Source: Solea solea (taxonomy: Eukaryota; Chordata; Actinopteri; Pleuronectiformes; Soleidae). Taken from it: 64,000 nucleotides of DNA. Below are positions 21,290-33,014 of this stretch, piece after piece (the stretch's first letter is position 1; each line of letters opens with the position of its first letter). The stretch covers positions 11,580,324-11,644,323 of the forward strand of contig NC_081142.1 in assembly GCF_958295425.1 (NCBI RefSeq), written 5' to 3'. The notes beneath the pieces were generated by a model, which saw only the letters and a program-made list of their open reading frames with translations, made no database searches and was not told the origin of the DNA. The position numbers and the translations under genes were made by a program.

Positions 21290-24200
21290 AAGAGGTAACA
21301 AGAAAATGTATGAAGGTGTGGATGTAGGTGACGAGATGGATGACTGACTGGATTATGGGATTTAGACAGCTGGGGGATTTCCTGTGGTGCTCTCACACTC
21401 AGGATATGAATATGACTTAATTATATGTCATTAACCTTGCTCTTCCTCTCCCTAGTTTGTGTCTTTCCTTCCTGTCCTCTCCCCTTCTCTCTCTCTCTGT
21501 CCTAATCTTTGCAGGTTGCAGGATCCAGAACTGTCTTGTCTAAACGTATAACTTGATACAACTGTAGTATATCTGCTCCTCGTCTCTTTCGTCTGTCTCT
21601 ACCTCACCTCCCTTTTTGGCCCTTCTCTCCCCCCTTTCTCTCCTCTGTCCCCCATTTTTCCTTTCACCCTTTGTTTGGCGAAAAGAATGGATTTTCCCAG
21701 AAAAGATATGGTTAGAACTAGGTCACAGTTTGTCATTTAAATACAGTGCAGTGAAAAAGAAGGGACATTAGGATTCAGGTGGAAGATGGTCAGACCATAA
21801 ATAAACTGTTGTAGCTTTATGACCAAACCTAAAGTGCAGCTGTTGTGTTAAATCTGAAGAGCAAATCTTGTTTAATATACAGTAAGAGTTCCTTTTGAAA
21901 TAACAATGTAATGTGTGATTCACTGAGTAGCACATGCTTGAAAATGTGGCACATGAGGAAACTTATGTTTTAGTATTCGGTTTAATATGTCGGGCTTAAT
22001 GCTTATTAACATTCATTTCAATTACTTTGTAATACAGATCATTTATATGAAATGAAAGGGTGGTAAACCATCAAGGATTTTTGTAAATGAATAAAAATAA
22101 TATTGATATGTTGTGATATGTCATAATGTGGAGAAGAACCTTCCAAACTATAGGATTTTCCTTTGGAAATGAGCGTGTGAGCGAGTGTGATAATGATAAT
22201 ATTGTCTCAGCTGTTGTTGGAGTTGAGCACCTCACTTTCATATTGAACTTCTGTCCCTTAGGTACAATAAAATAAAGTTAAGGGATGTCCTCCGCATGAA
22301 GCACATTCATGGCAATGAAGTAGAAAACCATTACACTGAGGAACACTTTGTACTGTATTAAATTACAGTTTACATTTTCCATCTCAGTTGGCAAATATTG
22401 CTTACATTTAAGTGGTTCTAATAAAGTGCTGGGATGTGTGTTGAAAATGCTTTTGCTGATGCCAAACACCAATATTTGAGCTAAAAATATCACAAACACA
22501 GGATATGACATGACAAAGATATGAGGGAGAAGGTAGGAGAAGATAGAAAAAATTTTTTTCTTGGAGAACACCTGTACATACACTATTAACATCTACATCA
22601 TCCTTACAGTGAACCCTGAGAGATAGAATGTCACCACAGTAGAAATCACTGCTGCATAAATATGCAAATGTGCGAATACGCCGCTGTATAGCTGCTCTCG
22701 GCAGAAACATGGGGCTGAGCAGTTGCACGCTGCTCAAAAGCCTGTGTGTGGTGATTTCAGGGAGAAGTCACTTTCTTTTTTTTTTTGTGCTGCAGCTGCA
22801 AAAAAAAAAAAGAGCATCTGAACCTGTATTTTCTCCCCGCTGCACCCCGTGGCTGTGGTAAATTCAATGTTTCCACTCTTAAACATTGTCTGGCAGGTGT
22901 GACGTTTGTTTTTCAAAGATCTGGTCATGACGGGGGGGGAGAATCTTCACATCCCTGCTGCTTAAACAAGAGGCCGGAGCGTTTTCCCTGACAGTTCCCA
23001 AACCCTGGGTAAATGACCACCACTGTAAGCAGCACTGTAGCATCTGCATGAACTTAGGCCCTTGTCACCCACACCTTCCTTCCCAATCTAGCACATGTCA
23101 AGACACGCACAGTTTTGCTTAAAACTGGTGGCGAAGGCAATCGCCCTAGGGTGTTGCCTAGGGCTGCCGATCCCTGCTTCTCACCTCAGGTCAGTGTGCT
23201 TTGTTTCTCCACTGCTATACAGCTCATCTCAGCAGGACTGGAAACATAGAATTATCATATTATTTATGAAGGATGGCCTTCTGGGATTCTAAATGAGCTC
23301 TGCTGCCATCCAGCTCCCGTTCCTTACTCGTGGACTAAAGCATTTGCTCCCCCTGAGAGAGTGTTATCTTCAAGTTAAAGTTCAGACTCTATGTGCGTAC
23401 ACTGTGTAGGTGTGTTTTTTGTCAGAGCTATTACATTGGGAACACGCTAGAAACCTGATTTGTGTGTTTTGAAATGTCTTTCATTTGACAAAATTCACAG
23501 TTAATTTCATCGACATGAGGATTTGGTTAATACGCCTCGGTTCCACTTTGGCTCCTCTGTGGCGACGAAAGAATATGATCTGCTGTCTGTCTCGACAACG
23601 GACAATCTGCCAATCTGTTCGGCAGCATGTGAAACACGCCGTGCTCCCCCCTGTGTTTGGACTGACAGATTAGACTGTTAGCAGAAAGTCATTATTTCCA
23701 GAAAGCACTCTAATCTGCAGTGACAGACCTCTGCCCTTTAGCCGCGACACTGTTTCACAATAATGCACGCACACATTATTTGCGTCTATCGGCGTCAGAC
23801 TAAGGCGACGATCTGCAACTACATTATTATGCTTTAGCAACATATCAGACTGCAATCACAGTTCCTCTGTTGCTCCACGTGCTGAGCCTCTTTGCACGAC
23901 AGGCTAGAGACAACATATTGAATCTTTTGAGAATAGAGTCATAATATTATGCGAAAAAAAATCTGTTATCATTATTTAATTACATTTGCAACAGCAATTT
24001 CCTCCAAGTCTGTGTGATTCTTTCTTCAAAGCAGACTCGGTTTGTTGCACAATCCTTTTTCAAAGTCCTGATGTTAAAGAGAATGTGGTACTGATGTGTC
24101 AAAAGATGAAGTATTTCTTCATTTGTGAAGCCCAAACCAAAGTATAACTTCACAAAATGACTGCTGATCGTCTGAGATTTTGCTTGAATAATAATAATTT

Positions 24201-27200
24201 ATTTCATTGTCATAAAATTCCGACTTTATTGTCGAAAGATTAGGAGTTGGGCTGTCGGATCTTTGAAACTCGTTAAAAATATAGCCATTTAAAAAAAAAA
24301 AAACTTTTCTGCAAAGCGATTACAGAAGCGTTCACTTTGAAACACTCTTTGTCTGTTTCAAAGTGAAATATTGGAAATATTGACAATAAACACACAAGGA
24401 AGTATCCAAAATACACAGTGTTTCTTCTTTCTTTAGAAATCATTTTTGGACTCAGCGTGTCTCCTTAAATAACTAATTTGAATTAAATTCCACTGAATAA
24501 ATTCTGCTTGGCATTCCCTGCTGGTGTCTCTCTACGTGACTGCACATGTACTGTGAGGAGAAAAAAAAAAGGGTTTTGGGTTATGTTCCATCGCACGACA
24601 GCGAATTGGCCAAATCTTTAACACTTGCATGACTGAGCAGGGGAAGTAGAGAGGGGACTCTGGTTTTCTCGCCATTCTTCTCCAGCAAAAAAAAGAGGAC
24701 ACATTCATTTTCTTCACCAAACATGTGCTGCGGTAAGGTCATTGCCTTTTGCACTGCGTTAACCAAACCCTGCTTTAACTGCCACAATGAGGGAAGCGTC
24801 GGCGTGCTGTAATGATTTCGCCAGTCTTTACTCCGTAATGATCCTCTCTGCTCTTTCCACAGCACATTCATAACAAGCACGTATATACACATCTGGGCTG
24901 TACACACATGCCGCACAGGACTGATAAATGCATTGCAGACACATTGCACAAATTGCCTCATTCTCCAGCGAGCGTTTTTCTCTCCCACTGTCCTCGACAG
25001 CAAAACACCGGGAAGCGAAAAGGTTGCCGGGCGGGGAGTGGCATCGTGGGAACACACTGGCCCCCAGCAGCATATCGCCTTTCATGCCTCATTCATTTAC
25101 TTTATCACCTCATTAGATGAACGTGGAGGTGTGGAGGAGAGGCCTCGTCACCCTGAGACAGAAAGGGAGGAGCCGTATCAATCTTCTCCCCCCCTCCCAT
25201 GTCCCATCTCTCTTCCCGTGTTTGTTTTTCCTGATATTAGTCGAGGACGGCGCGAAAGCGGCCATATGAGCACACAACAAATGAGGAGGCAATGTGAAAA
25301 TGCAGCTATTATTACATTAGAATCAGTGCTATCAACCTATTGTGACTCATGTACCTAATATTAATGAATACATGTGTTAAAATATAACTCTTCCCAGTCA
25401 AGGATGGCGGGTGATTATATAAATGTGAATGACTTGATTTCCTGCAGCATCTCAAAAACTGTTGTATAAGATTGTGTGTCCTTTTCATGAACCTTTTCAT
25501 TCATTCACTGCCACTCCTGTTACGGACTTGTCTTTTCCCGTGATTTCATTTCCTTTGCATGTTATTGTTTTTTTTACACGACCAACGTATTTGTGTAATT
25601 AAAAAGCGTAATGGATCCGCAGTATTCTCTCCGCGCTGAGTACAAAGAGGCCCTCCGAGATGAACCGCAGTGGCGGGAAATGCTGAAATTAAGCCACTTA
25701 AATCAGAAGACGTTGGTCGAATTACAGTTAATGTACTTGCATGTGGTTCACAAAGCCTGCGCTCGGTCTCTTAAGCACTAATCACAGCGTTCCCTCTCTA
25801 CGTCAGGTGTGTATGCATCGCTTTATTGTAAACACTGATCTGCTCCTGCAATATTTTTTTGTTTGTTTTGTCATTCAAACGTGTTTACAGCACAGCTTTT
25901 AATGTGAACTGGGAATTCTATATAATGACAATAAAGCGTTCTATTCTAGTGAAAAGCTCATCTAAGACAATGGCAGGAATCCACCAACGCTTTCTTGAGC
26001 AGGCTTTTAATAAGCAGTGTACACATGTCGCACATATAGGTCTAAATTCATATTTTCTAACGCATCCTCTGACTTTATTATTTTTTTTTTTTAAATTGGG
26101 CACCGGAGGGGGAAAAATGACTCCAGACACCAGGTGTAATATGGGGCACACTCGGTGTCTGCTGTATATTCCACTTCGGGTGTCACATCTGTTACCGCTG
26201 CAGGTTCTCACTGACGCCACGTCACCTCTGAGTGGGAAAATAGCAATTGTGAATATCATAGAGAGTGGATAAATTGCTCCTTCTCTCTGGTTTACGAGAG
26301 AACATCGGTCAGAGTTGCCCTGGATACATAACCCAGATGAAACCGTGCACACACACACACACACACACGGTTGAGCCAGAGAGAGGGAGCTGCAATTTGT
26401 CATGTTTTTGGGGGATAGAACTAAAATAAGTATGTTTGAAGCAGCTGCGTCATTCATCACAAATGTGATGTACAGTGATTTGAAGAAGGTTAGGGGACAA
26501 ACTATTGCCTTCACTGTGTTACTGTTTGGCTGTACAGAATATGAATGAAGCTTTTAATTCCATGTGTCAGGGTCTCACACAGTCACGAGAGACATTGGTG
26601 TAATGTAGGAGATTTTAGGAGCTTTATCACTGGGCTCTGCTGTTTCGTCATTGATTTTCTCTGGCCCCACACACACACACACTACGAATTGCCCTCATAT
26701 TATTGGGATATGGCCCCAGCACAGGCTATTCTACAATTATTTATTAGCTCTGCACTTGCTTCAAATTGCTTTTTTGCCAAGAATAAACAATAAGTAGCTC
26801 TGATGAGAGAACATCCCCTTTGACGTCCGAGCTATTGCCTTTATGTACTGTGGGGTTTATGTACAGATAAATACATGCACCAAGGTTCTGTTCAATTTTA
26901 TAATGTATATCTGCTGAATTTGTGCTATTTATTTAGCCAATCTATCTTTATGTCCTGTAAAGACTTGAGGTGCAGTAAAAACATAGATGCAACTTGAAAT
27001 TTCCCAAAAAGTGTACAGCATAAATATTTGATTTGCAGTATGGCAGTAGTCCTGGTCACAATATATGTCAATATATAGATGTCTACATGTCAAACTTTGT
27101 CGCTTAAAAAGTATGGGACTTTACACTTAAAAAGTTTCAAAGTTGATCATTTCTTTAATAAAAAAGGGCAGATATGTGACATTTAACTTGAAATTTCTCA

Positions 27201-28760
27201 AGAACTCTACAGAAATATTTGTTTATATTACATTAAAAAGTATGAATATGGGACTCATAACTTGACATCTTAGTTAATATATGCTTGTAGACTGGTTCTT
27301 TGGTTAGACGCAGTTCCACTGAATCATAATTTGATGATTGTTTCATATCACAACTGTCAAACATTGAGGACTAAACCCTGATGAGTTCTAAGTTTCTTGG
27401 ACATAAAAGGGCATCACCTCAGAATGTGTCCTCATCAAAATAGCAATAACAGACACTTCCCCACATCACGCTGTTTTTAGTATTTTAAATCCACAAGAAT
27501 GGTTTGATTATGTTCCCGTGACATTTTCTGTCGGGCGGAGGGGTAGTTTTGAGGGAGCTTTTATGTTCCTGAAAGAGTTCAAAAACATCTACTAAACTGC
27601 AAATAATATTATATGATGAGGAAAAGGTGTCCAATTAAAGATATAATTACCTTGAACAACAAAAAACCTTAAAATAATGGTATGAATACGCATACAGATA
27701 AGGAGTGTCCTCTTTTAAGTAATAACTAAATTTCCAGTTGAGGAAAACTAAGGCCGTTTCAGGCAGTTTTTTTTCCCGAGAATAACTTTGCAGGCTCAGG
27801 TTTTGCGGCATGTAAAATATTCCATTATTGTGATTTGGTGTTGCTTTGTTGTTCGGGCTGTTTGTCACGTCATGTTTGTGTATCAGGCGGTGGTGATTCG
27901 CTAGGAATTCACTTAGGACCTTAAATAGGGAGCCGCTCTACCTCGATGTCAAACCACGCAAACTATTTTTTAAAAAAAGGAGAGACCCATTAGAGCCACT
28001 CACTGCTCTTTACAACAATTTTTCATGTTATCATTAAACTTACACAGACAGTTGTGCAACTATATAATTGGTTTTATGGTTGCAGTTTGTACGATGTTAA
28101 TATCTAATATATTTTAATGGGGCTGGTTCAATGTCCGTCCATGTGCGTGGGTGCGTGTGTGTTTTCCGGGCCTGAGCTCAGTGCAGCTAACTCACCTTAA
28201 CATTCTCAAGTGAAATGAAAAGCAGCAGTGCACATATAAAATAAAGCCCCAACTGACCACCTCTGATGGGTCGGTCGGGGGTTTTAGTATGAGCAATATT
28301 CAGGAGTTAGGAGGAAGATTAGAAGTGTAAAACCGGGACTATATCATGTGTTTATCTGCTCTACACTCAGCTGTTACCGTGTGGGTAACAACTGCACACT
28401 GTTCAACAAATGCCCCTTACATTCAAACCACTGTTAAGGGAGTGAACACAATGCTGATTCAGCCTATAAGCTCCACACAACACTGTATGTATATCGCAGT
28501 ATAACGGTGAGATCTAAATTTCTTGTCGCCTGTGTTTTACTGCTGAAAAAACCCAAAAAAAACCCTGTTCACTTGGAAGTTTGATGGGATGAATGCCACT
28601 TGCCCTCTGCCACACCTGCGCTCCCGCAAAACACGAACAAATACCCACTTAGTCTCGTCTGATTTGCTTTTGCTGAGCCTGTTTTTCGCAGATAAAGGAT
28701 GCAGGATACAACTAAGGTTCTGTTCGTGAATGATTACATCATAAACAACAACACCATTTT
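21290..28760. other. Long spacer without recognisable genes
   Basis: Mostly unique-looking AT-rich DNA. Notable only for a CA run at 26348-26368, CT-rich tracts near 21480-21500 and 21620-21650, and T/A runs flanking ctgcagctgca near 22790. Frames of 137-198 codons near 24581-25358 and 25859-26514 have no family signature and overlap frames on the other strand. Some segments could be conserved enhancers near negr1, but one sequence cannot show that. Confidence 0.5.
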
Positions 28761-28763
28761 AGC

Positions 28764-28801
28764 CAAGAAACACACTGCAGCTGTGTGCAGTGTGTTTCTT
28801 G
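28764..28801. repeat. Perfect 16-bp inverted repeat with 6-base loop
   Basis: Arms caagaaacacactgca (28764-28779) and tgcagtgtgtttcttg (28786-28801) pair perfectly around gctgtg. Too short for a normal microRNA precursor. Could be a small transposon relic or cruciform-prone site. Confidence 0.8.
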
Positions 28802-31660
28802 TGTTATGTCATAACTGTAAATGCCTTACATGAAAACATAGAAACATGCGTATTGCTGTATTTTTTTTTGGCTGATGCCACTACTGAGCATGAACAACAG
28901 CTAATGCAAAATGTGTGAAACAAACACATGAAACATGTTGCACACTACATGACTTTAATGTCCACTTAAAGGTGCTCATATGTTGATGTCAACAGCTGGT
29001 CATTAATCAGTCAACAACGCACTTGCTTCATCTCTGTAGCGCCCAGTCTATTCAGGAAGGATCCTTCACTTTGAGAAACACTGCACTATATTTGTCAAAG
29101 GTAATAATGAGTGTTTTTATTGATGATCTGTGTAACACAACAGTGTGCATGCAAAGCTGAGTGCAATGCAGAACATCATCTTTATTTCTGTGTCTTCTCC
29201 GTCCCAATGGTGAGGATGGAGGACTGGAACATTAAGCTTCAGATTTGCAGTCTTTTGGCTTATTTTCTTTTATTGTAGAGATGACAGGTCAGGGACAGGT
29301 CGGACATCCTTGTTTTAAAAAATATCCTGAGGCTTTACATTTTGAGTATCCTGAAAGGCGCTTACACCCTGGACAGGACAACAACCATTCATTCATTCAT
29401 TCATTCATTTATTCACACCTAGGATTAATTTAGAGTGTCCAATTAACTTCTGCGTGTTTTTGGACAGTGGGAGAAACCAGAGAAACCAGAGAAAACCGAC
29501 GCACACGCGGGGAGAACATGTCGACTCCACACAAAAAGGCCCAAACCGGGATGCAAGCCAGCAATCGTCTCACTGTGAGGCAACAGTGGCAACCACGTGT
29601 TCCACTGTGTGGCCCATGTAAGTATCACGTCAGGAAATATTTTATACATCTGATTAAAATGAAATCTATCTTGGCTTGTTTACCCAAAGCAATGATTTCA
29701 GTCATTTAGCAACCCTATTACATCTCACCGCCCACTTCCATCACACTTAATACTCATTTTTGGATCCGACCAAGCATGGGGCCCACACGATGCCTCACCC
29801 ACGGGATTAGACATCATGTACCATCAATTATCAAGATTTAGCTATTTAATCTGGTGTACAATCACACACAGAGTTTACAGAGCTTTCCCCCCGGTGTCGT
29901 GACGTGATTCTATTTCACAGTTAAACGTCCATGTTTCCCCTCCTCACAAATCCATGTATCCTGAAATGTTATTTCTCCATGAGTGGCAGGCCACAAAGAG
30001 CAGGGACCTCCTTTTGGAGATAGAGAGCGTTTCATTTCACACTGACATGTTCACCTCTCTCCTCACTGTCCCACTGAGGGTTGCTGGGGTTGTGAACCGT
30101 GGGGAAATGAAGGCGGGACTCAGGCTTCACCAGTCAAAACAATATGAAAACTACATCGTGACAATAGCTGGTAACAAAATTGCTTGCATCTCTCTAGCTG
30201 GAGAAGTTATTACTGTTGCTATACATTTCTGTTCCATCCCCGACTCAGTTTTGCAGCCAAAATCGCCTCAGGAATAATAACATCCTCAAATAAAGGGTAA
30301 ACACAGGGATAAATAGACAAATTTTGCTCTATAACAAGAATAAAACCACATCAACTTATGTCGTTCTCCTTCATATTCAGACACATGGGGTAAACAATAT
30401 ATTGTAGCTTTGTTTGTCTTTTTTCAAGTCAGGGTCAGCCTTCCAATAAAGTCCACATGGAGACTGGTGGCAGTCAGATAAATTGGATTTTATGTGCTTG
30501 CCGTGAAAATAAGGCTCATCCAATCTGGAGACTGCGCTGCACTTTTCTTCTTTTCTTTTTTTTTAGAGCATTCATGACGATACCCTCAGGCTTTTCATCT
30601 CCAGCAAAGCCATGGCATATTACTTCTCATTATTTTCTGTGGAATCTTCCGATCTAGCCAATTCACGGTAAAAGGCGACAGATCCAGTTTCCTCCCACGG
30701 ATGAATTGATGAGATACACGGCGAGGAAAAAAAGCACAGCAGCGTGACATTTAGGTGTTGTCGAGCTATTCGTCCACTTCATTTGTCATTTCCTTATTCC
30801 ACTACACATTCATTCATTTGTTAATGAGTAGGAAGGTGACGGTTCTCTGTCATCACGGATACATGGCACGTGCTTTGTTTATCCAACTATGGATTTTTCT
30901 TTATGTTTATTAACATCTATTTGCCGAGGTTGTTTGTGATAATCCCCTGAACCATTATTCTGTGCCTAATTGGGGATACACTACAATGTGAAACCAAAAA
31001 TAAAATCATGTCCTCTTTATATTTGAGAGCCGTCCATCTTCCATCTCATCGATGCAAATGTGAGACAAAGCAGCTGGGTCCATGCAGTAAACAACTTTGC
31101 ACCCCGTGTGGTCACAGCCCCTTCTACACATCGACGCAGCAAAGTGCCTCTGCTTATTTTCAATGGGATTAGCCATTGTGGAATTGCACACAAGCTGATC
31201 CAGTAATTAAACTGACTTGTTTTTGGAGAGTGCAGATGGACCGTATACCATTTCTAATATTGATAAAAAAATAAATAAATACAAAATAGCTCTAATGATG
31301 TAGTAATGCAGTGACTAAAGAGGAATCAGTCAGATGTCCTTTTTGGTATGCATGAGGCAATACAGGTAGTTAGAGATGTGGCTCAGGAGGTGTGGAAGAT
31401 AATCTATTTCTCTATGCCAGAAGGTCAGGCAGATTAAACCCCCGCTATAAAGATCCCAGTTTTCCATGACAGCTGTCTGCAGGGGAGCTCTGTCGCTCTA
31501 AAACTGAACCCTGGATGAGATGTAAAATGAACTTCCTTTCATCTGGTGTGTGGGTCATGCCTTTGTACCAAAAAGAACACCCGCCCGACACTGTCACTGT
31601 AACTAATGCACAAGACCAGTGAGGGGATAAAACACATAGTTGCATGTGTGTGCACAGTAT
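28802..31660. other. Spacer with one dispersed repeat
   Basis: No gene recognised apart from the dispersed repeat at 29350-29610. The 107-codon frame at 29954-30277 shows no known domain. Confidence 0.5.
29350..29610. repeat. Dispersed fish repeat with CATT run
   Basis: cttacaccctggacaggaca, a CATT run (29387-29409), ttagagtgtccaattaac, gtgtttttggacagtgggag, cggggagaacatgtcgactc and ctgtgaggcaacagtggcaa occur in the order known for a very widespread teleost repeat. It shares its first part with the 6.7-kb copy. Confidence 0.65.
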
Positions 31661-31664
31661 GTCA

Positions 31665-31665
<1 letters not shown>

Positions 31666-31706
<41 letters not shown>

Positions 31707-31713
31707 CAGTATA

Positions 31714-31753
<40 letters not shown>

Positions 31754-31761
31754 TATAATAT
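31666..31761. repeat. TA microsatellite
   Basis: TA runs interrupted by TG and CAG. Frames reading Tyr-Ile repeats are artefacts. Confidence 0.92.
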
Positions 31762-32399
31762 ACTGTATCTAGTTCCAGCGACAACAAAATATACAGTTTT
31801 GGTCATAACACACACAAATGAATATAAAGTATATACATAACCTGATCCCAGCCCTCTATAATTCTATGTTTTTCTTAAACCCCCTTCTCATTTCCCAATG
31901 AAATAATCACACATTAAACTGACCCACTGACATTTATATGTATATCGTGATGGCTTTGAAAGTATACATTTGGTCAGTTTCACCATCATAATAATAACGA
32001 TATTCATGAGGTGGAGGCTGTTTTGATCTTAGCCGGTCAAGATTGAAAAAGTGGCGTGATATTGACTGATTATCTTGCTTAGAAATGCCTCAAAAAGGTC
32101 ACTTCTATCTGGGTGCTGAGAATAAATTCCAACTAATTAAATTTGGTGGAGGACATTAAAGCATTTTTTTTTTGAGCAAGCTGTTATTTAAAACACATAC
32201 ACACTGGAGACAAGTTTTGGTAATATTTGAAGAACAAACTTTTTTAATTTAAGGTGTTTTATGGTTCATGCTGAAACCGCTGATACAAGCATTTATGTTG
32301 ATTTAAAAATAACTTTGAACATAACTTGTATCCTCACAGTGAGTGACTAATAATTTGATGATGCCTACAATAAGTGACTGACATAGTATGAAAGGCAGT

Positions 32400-32445
32400 G
32401 TGCACACCCTGAATAAGCCAGTCCATCACAGGGCCACACATAGGG
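32400..32445. repeat. Short fragment of the 6.7-kb dispersed repeat
   Basis: caccctgaataagccagtcc followed by atcacagggccacaca matches the cctggacagtccatcacagg part of that family. Confidence 0.5.
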
Positions 32446-32681
32446 GGGGCCATCAGACTGCTACTAAAACGTACAGTATATACAGATGCTGTGTAATATA
32501 TAGCATCTTATATCCCATTTTCAGCACAACCAAGGCAATCTGATGAATTTTCAACAACTATATAAACACCTGATCAAAAAGCACTCAAAATGTTTAAAAT
32601 CTGACTTAATTTGTGAAATATAGAAATACGTCACAGTTCAAGCTGGCTCCTTTTTATTGAAGAAAAATAAAATGAAATCAG

Positions 32682-32876
32682 TCTATTTTGTGACTTCTAC
32701 ACAATTGTTGCTACTAAAAATGTGAATTAAAATTAATCAACAACACATAACATGGACAACACATTTTTTTTTAAAAGCCTGAATATGTGACCTATAAAAA
32801 CACATCCCATAATGTCCAGATAAGAAGTTGTGTATTATTCCCACAGCAATTTACCACGGGTGCACCTGTGGCACAG
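32682..32876. repeat. Dispersed repeat pair, copy B
   Basis: Same order and orientation as 7096-7302, sharing gaatatgtgacctataaa and gttgtgtattattcccacag. Similarity ends five bases before a TTAA-flanked MITE. Confidence 0.75.
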
Positions 32877-32881
32877 TCCGG

Positions 32882-33014
32882 TTAAAGGAAAACATTTAGC
32901 TTTGTAATAGGGGTAGTATTTTTGAAAAACTGAGGGGAAGCACAATTTTTCAAAAATACTACCCCTATTCTAGTTATACAAAGCTAAATGCTAATCGGTG
33001 AAGTATTCCTTTAA
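32882..33014. mobile_element. Foldback MITE with TTAA ends
   Basis: The 133-bp element starts ttaaagga and ends tcctttaa. Internal arms 32893-32905 / 33178-equivalent region 32978-32990 (13 bp) and 32906-32929 / 32946-32969 (24 bp) are perfect inverse complements, with 8 extra bases in the right arm and a 16-base loop. TTAA ends fit piggyBac-type mobilisation. No coding capacity. Confidence 0.85.

Noticed and set aside
24581..25358. Overlapping 141- and 158-codon frames on opposite strands
   Set aside because: No conserved motif; mutual overlap suggests chance open frames in locally GC-richer DNA.
25918..26514. 198-codon minus-strand open frame
   Set aside because: It crosses a CA microsatellite and an A/T homopolymer, overlaps a plus-strand frame, and shows no family motif or splice context.
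28764..28801. microRNA precursor
   Set aside because: The 38-base hairpin is too short for a normal precursor and no extended lower stem is present.
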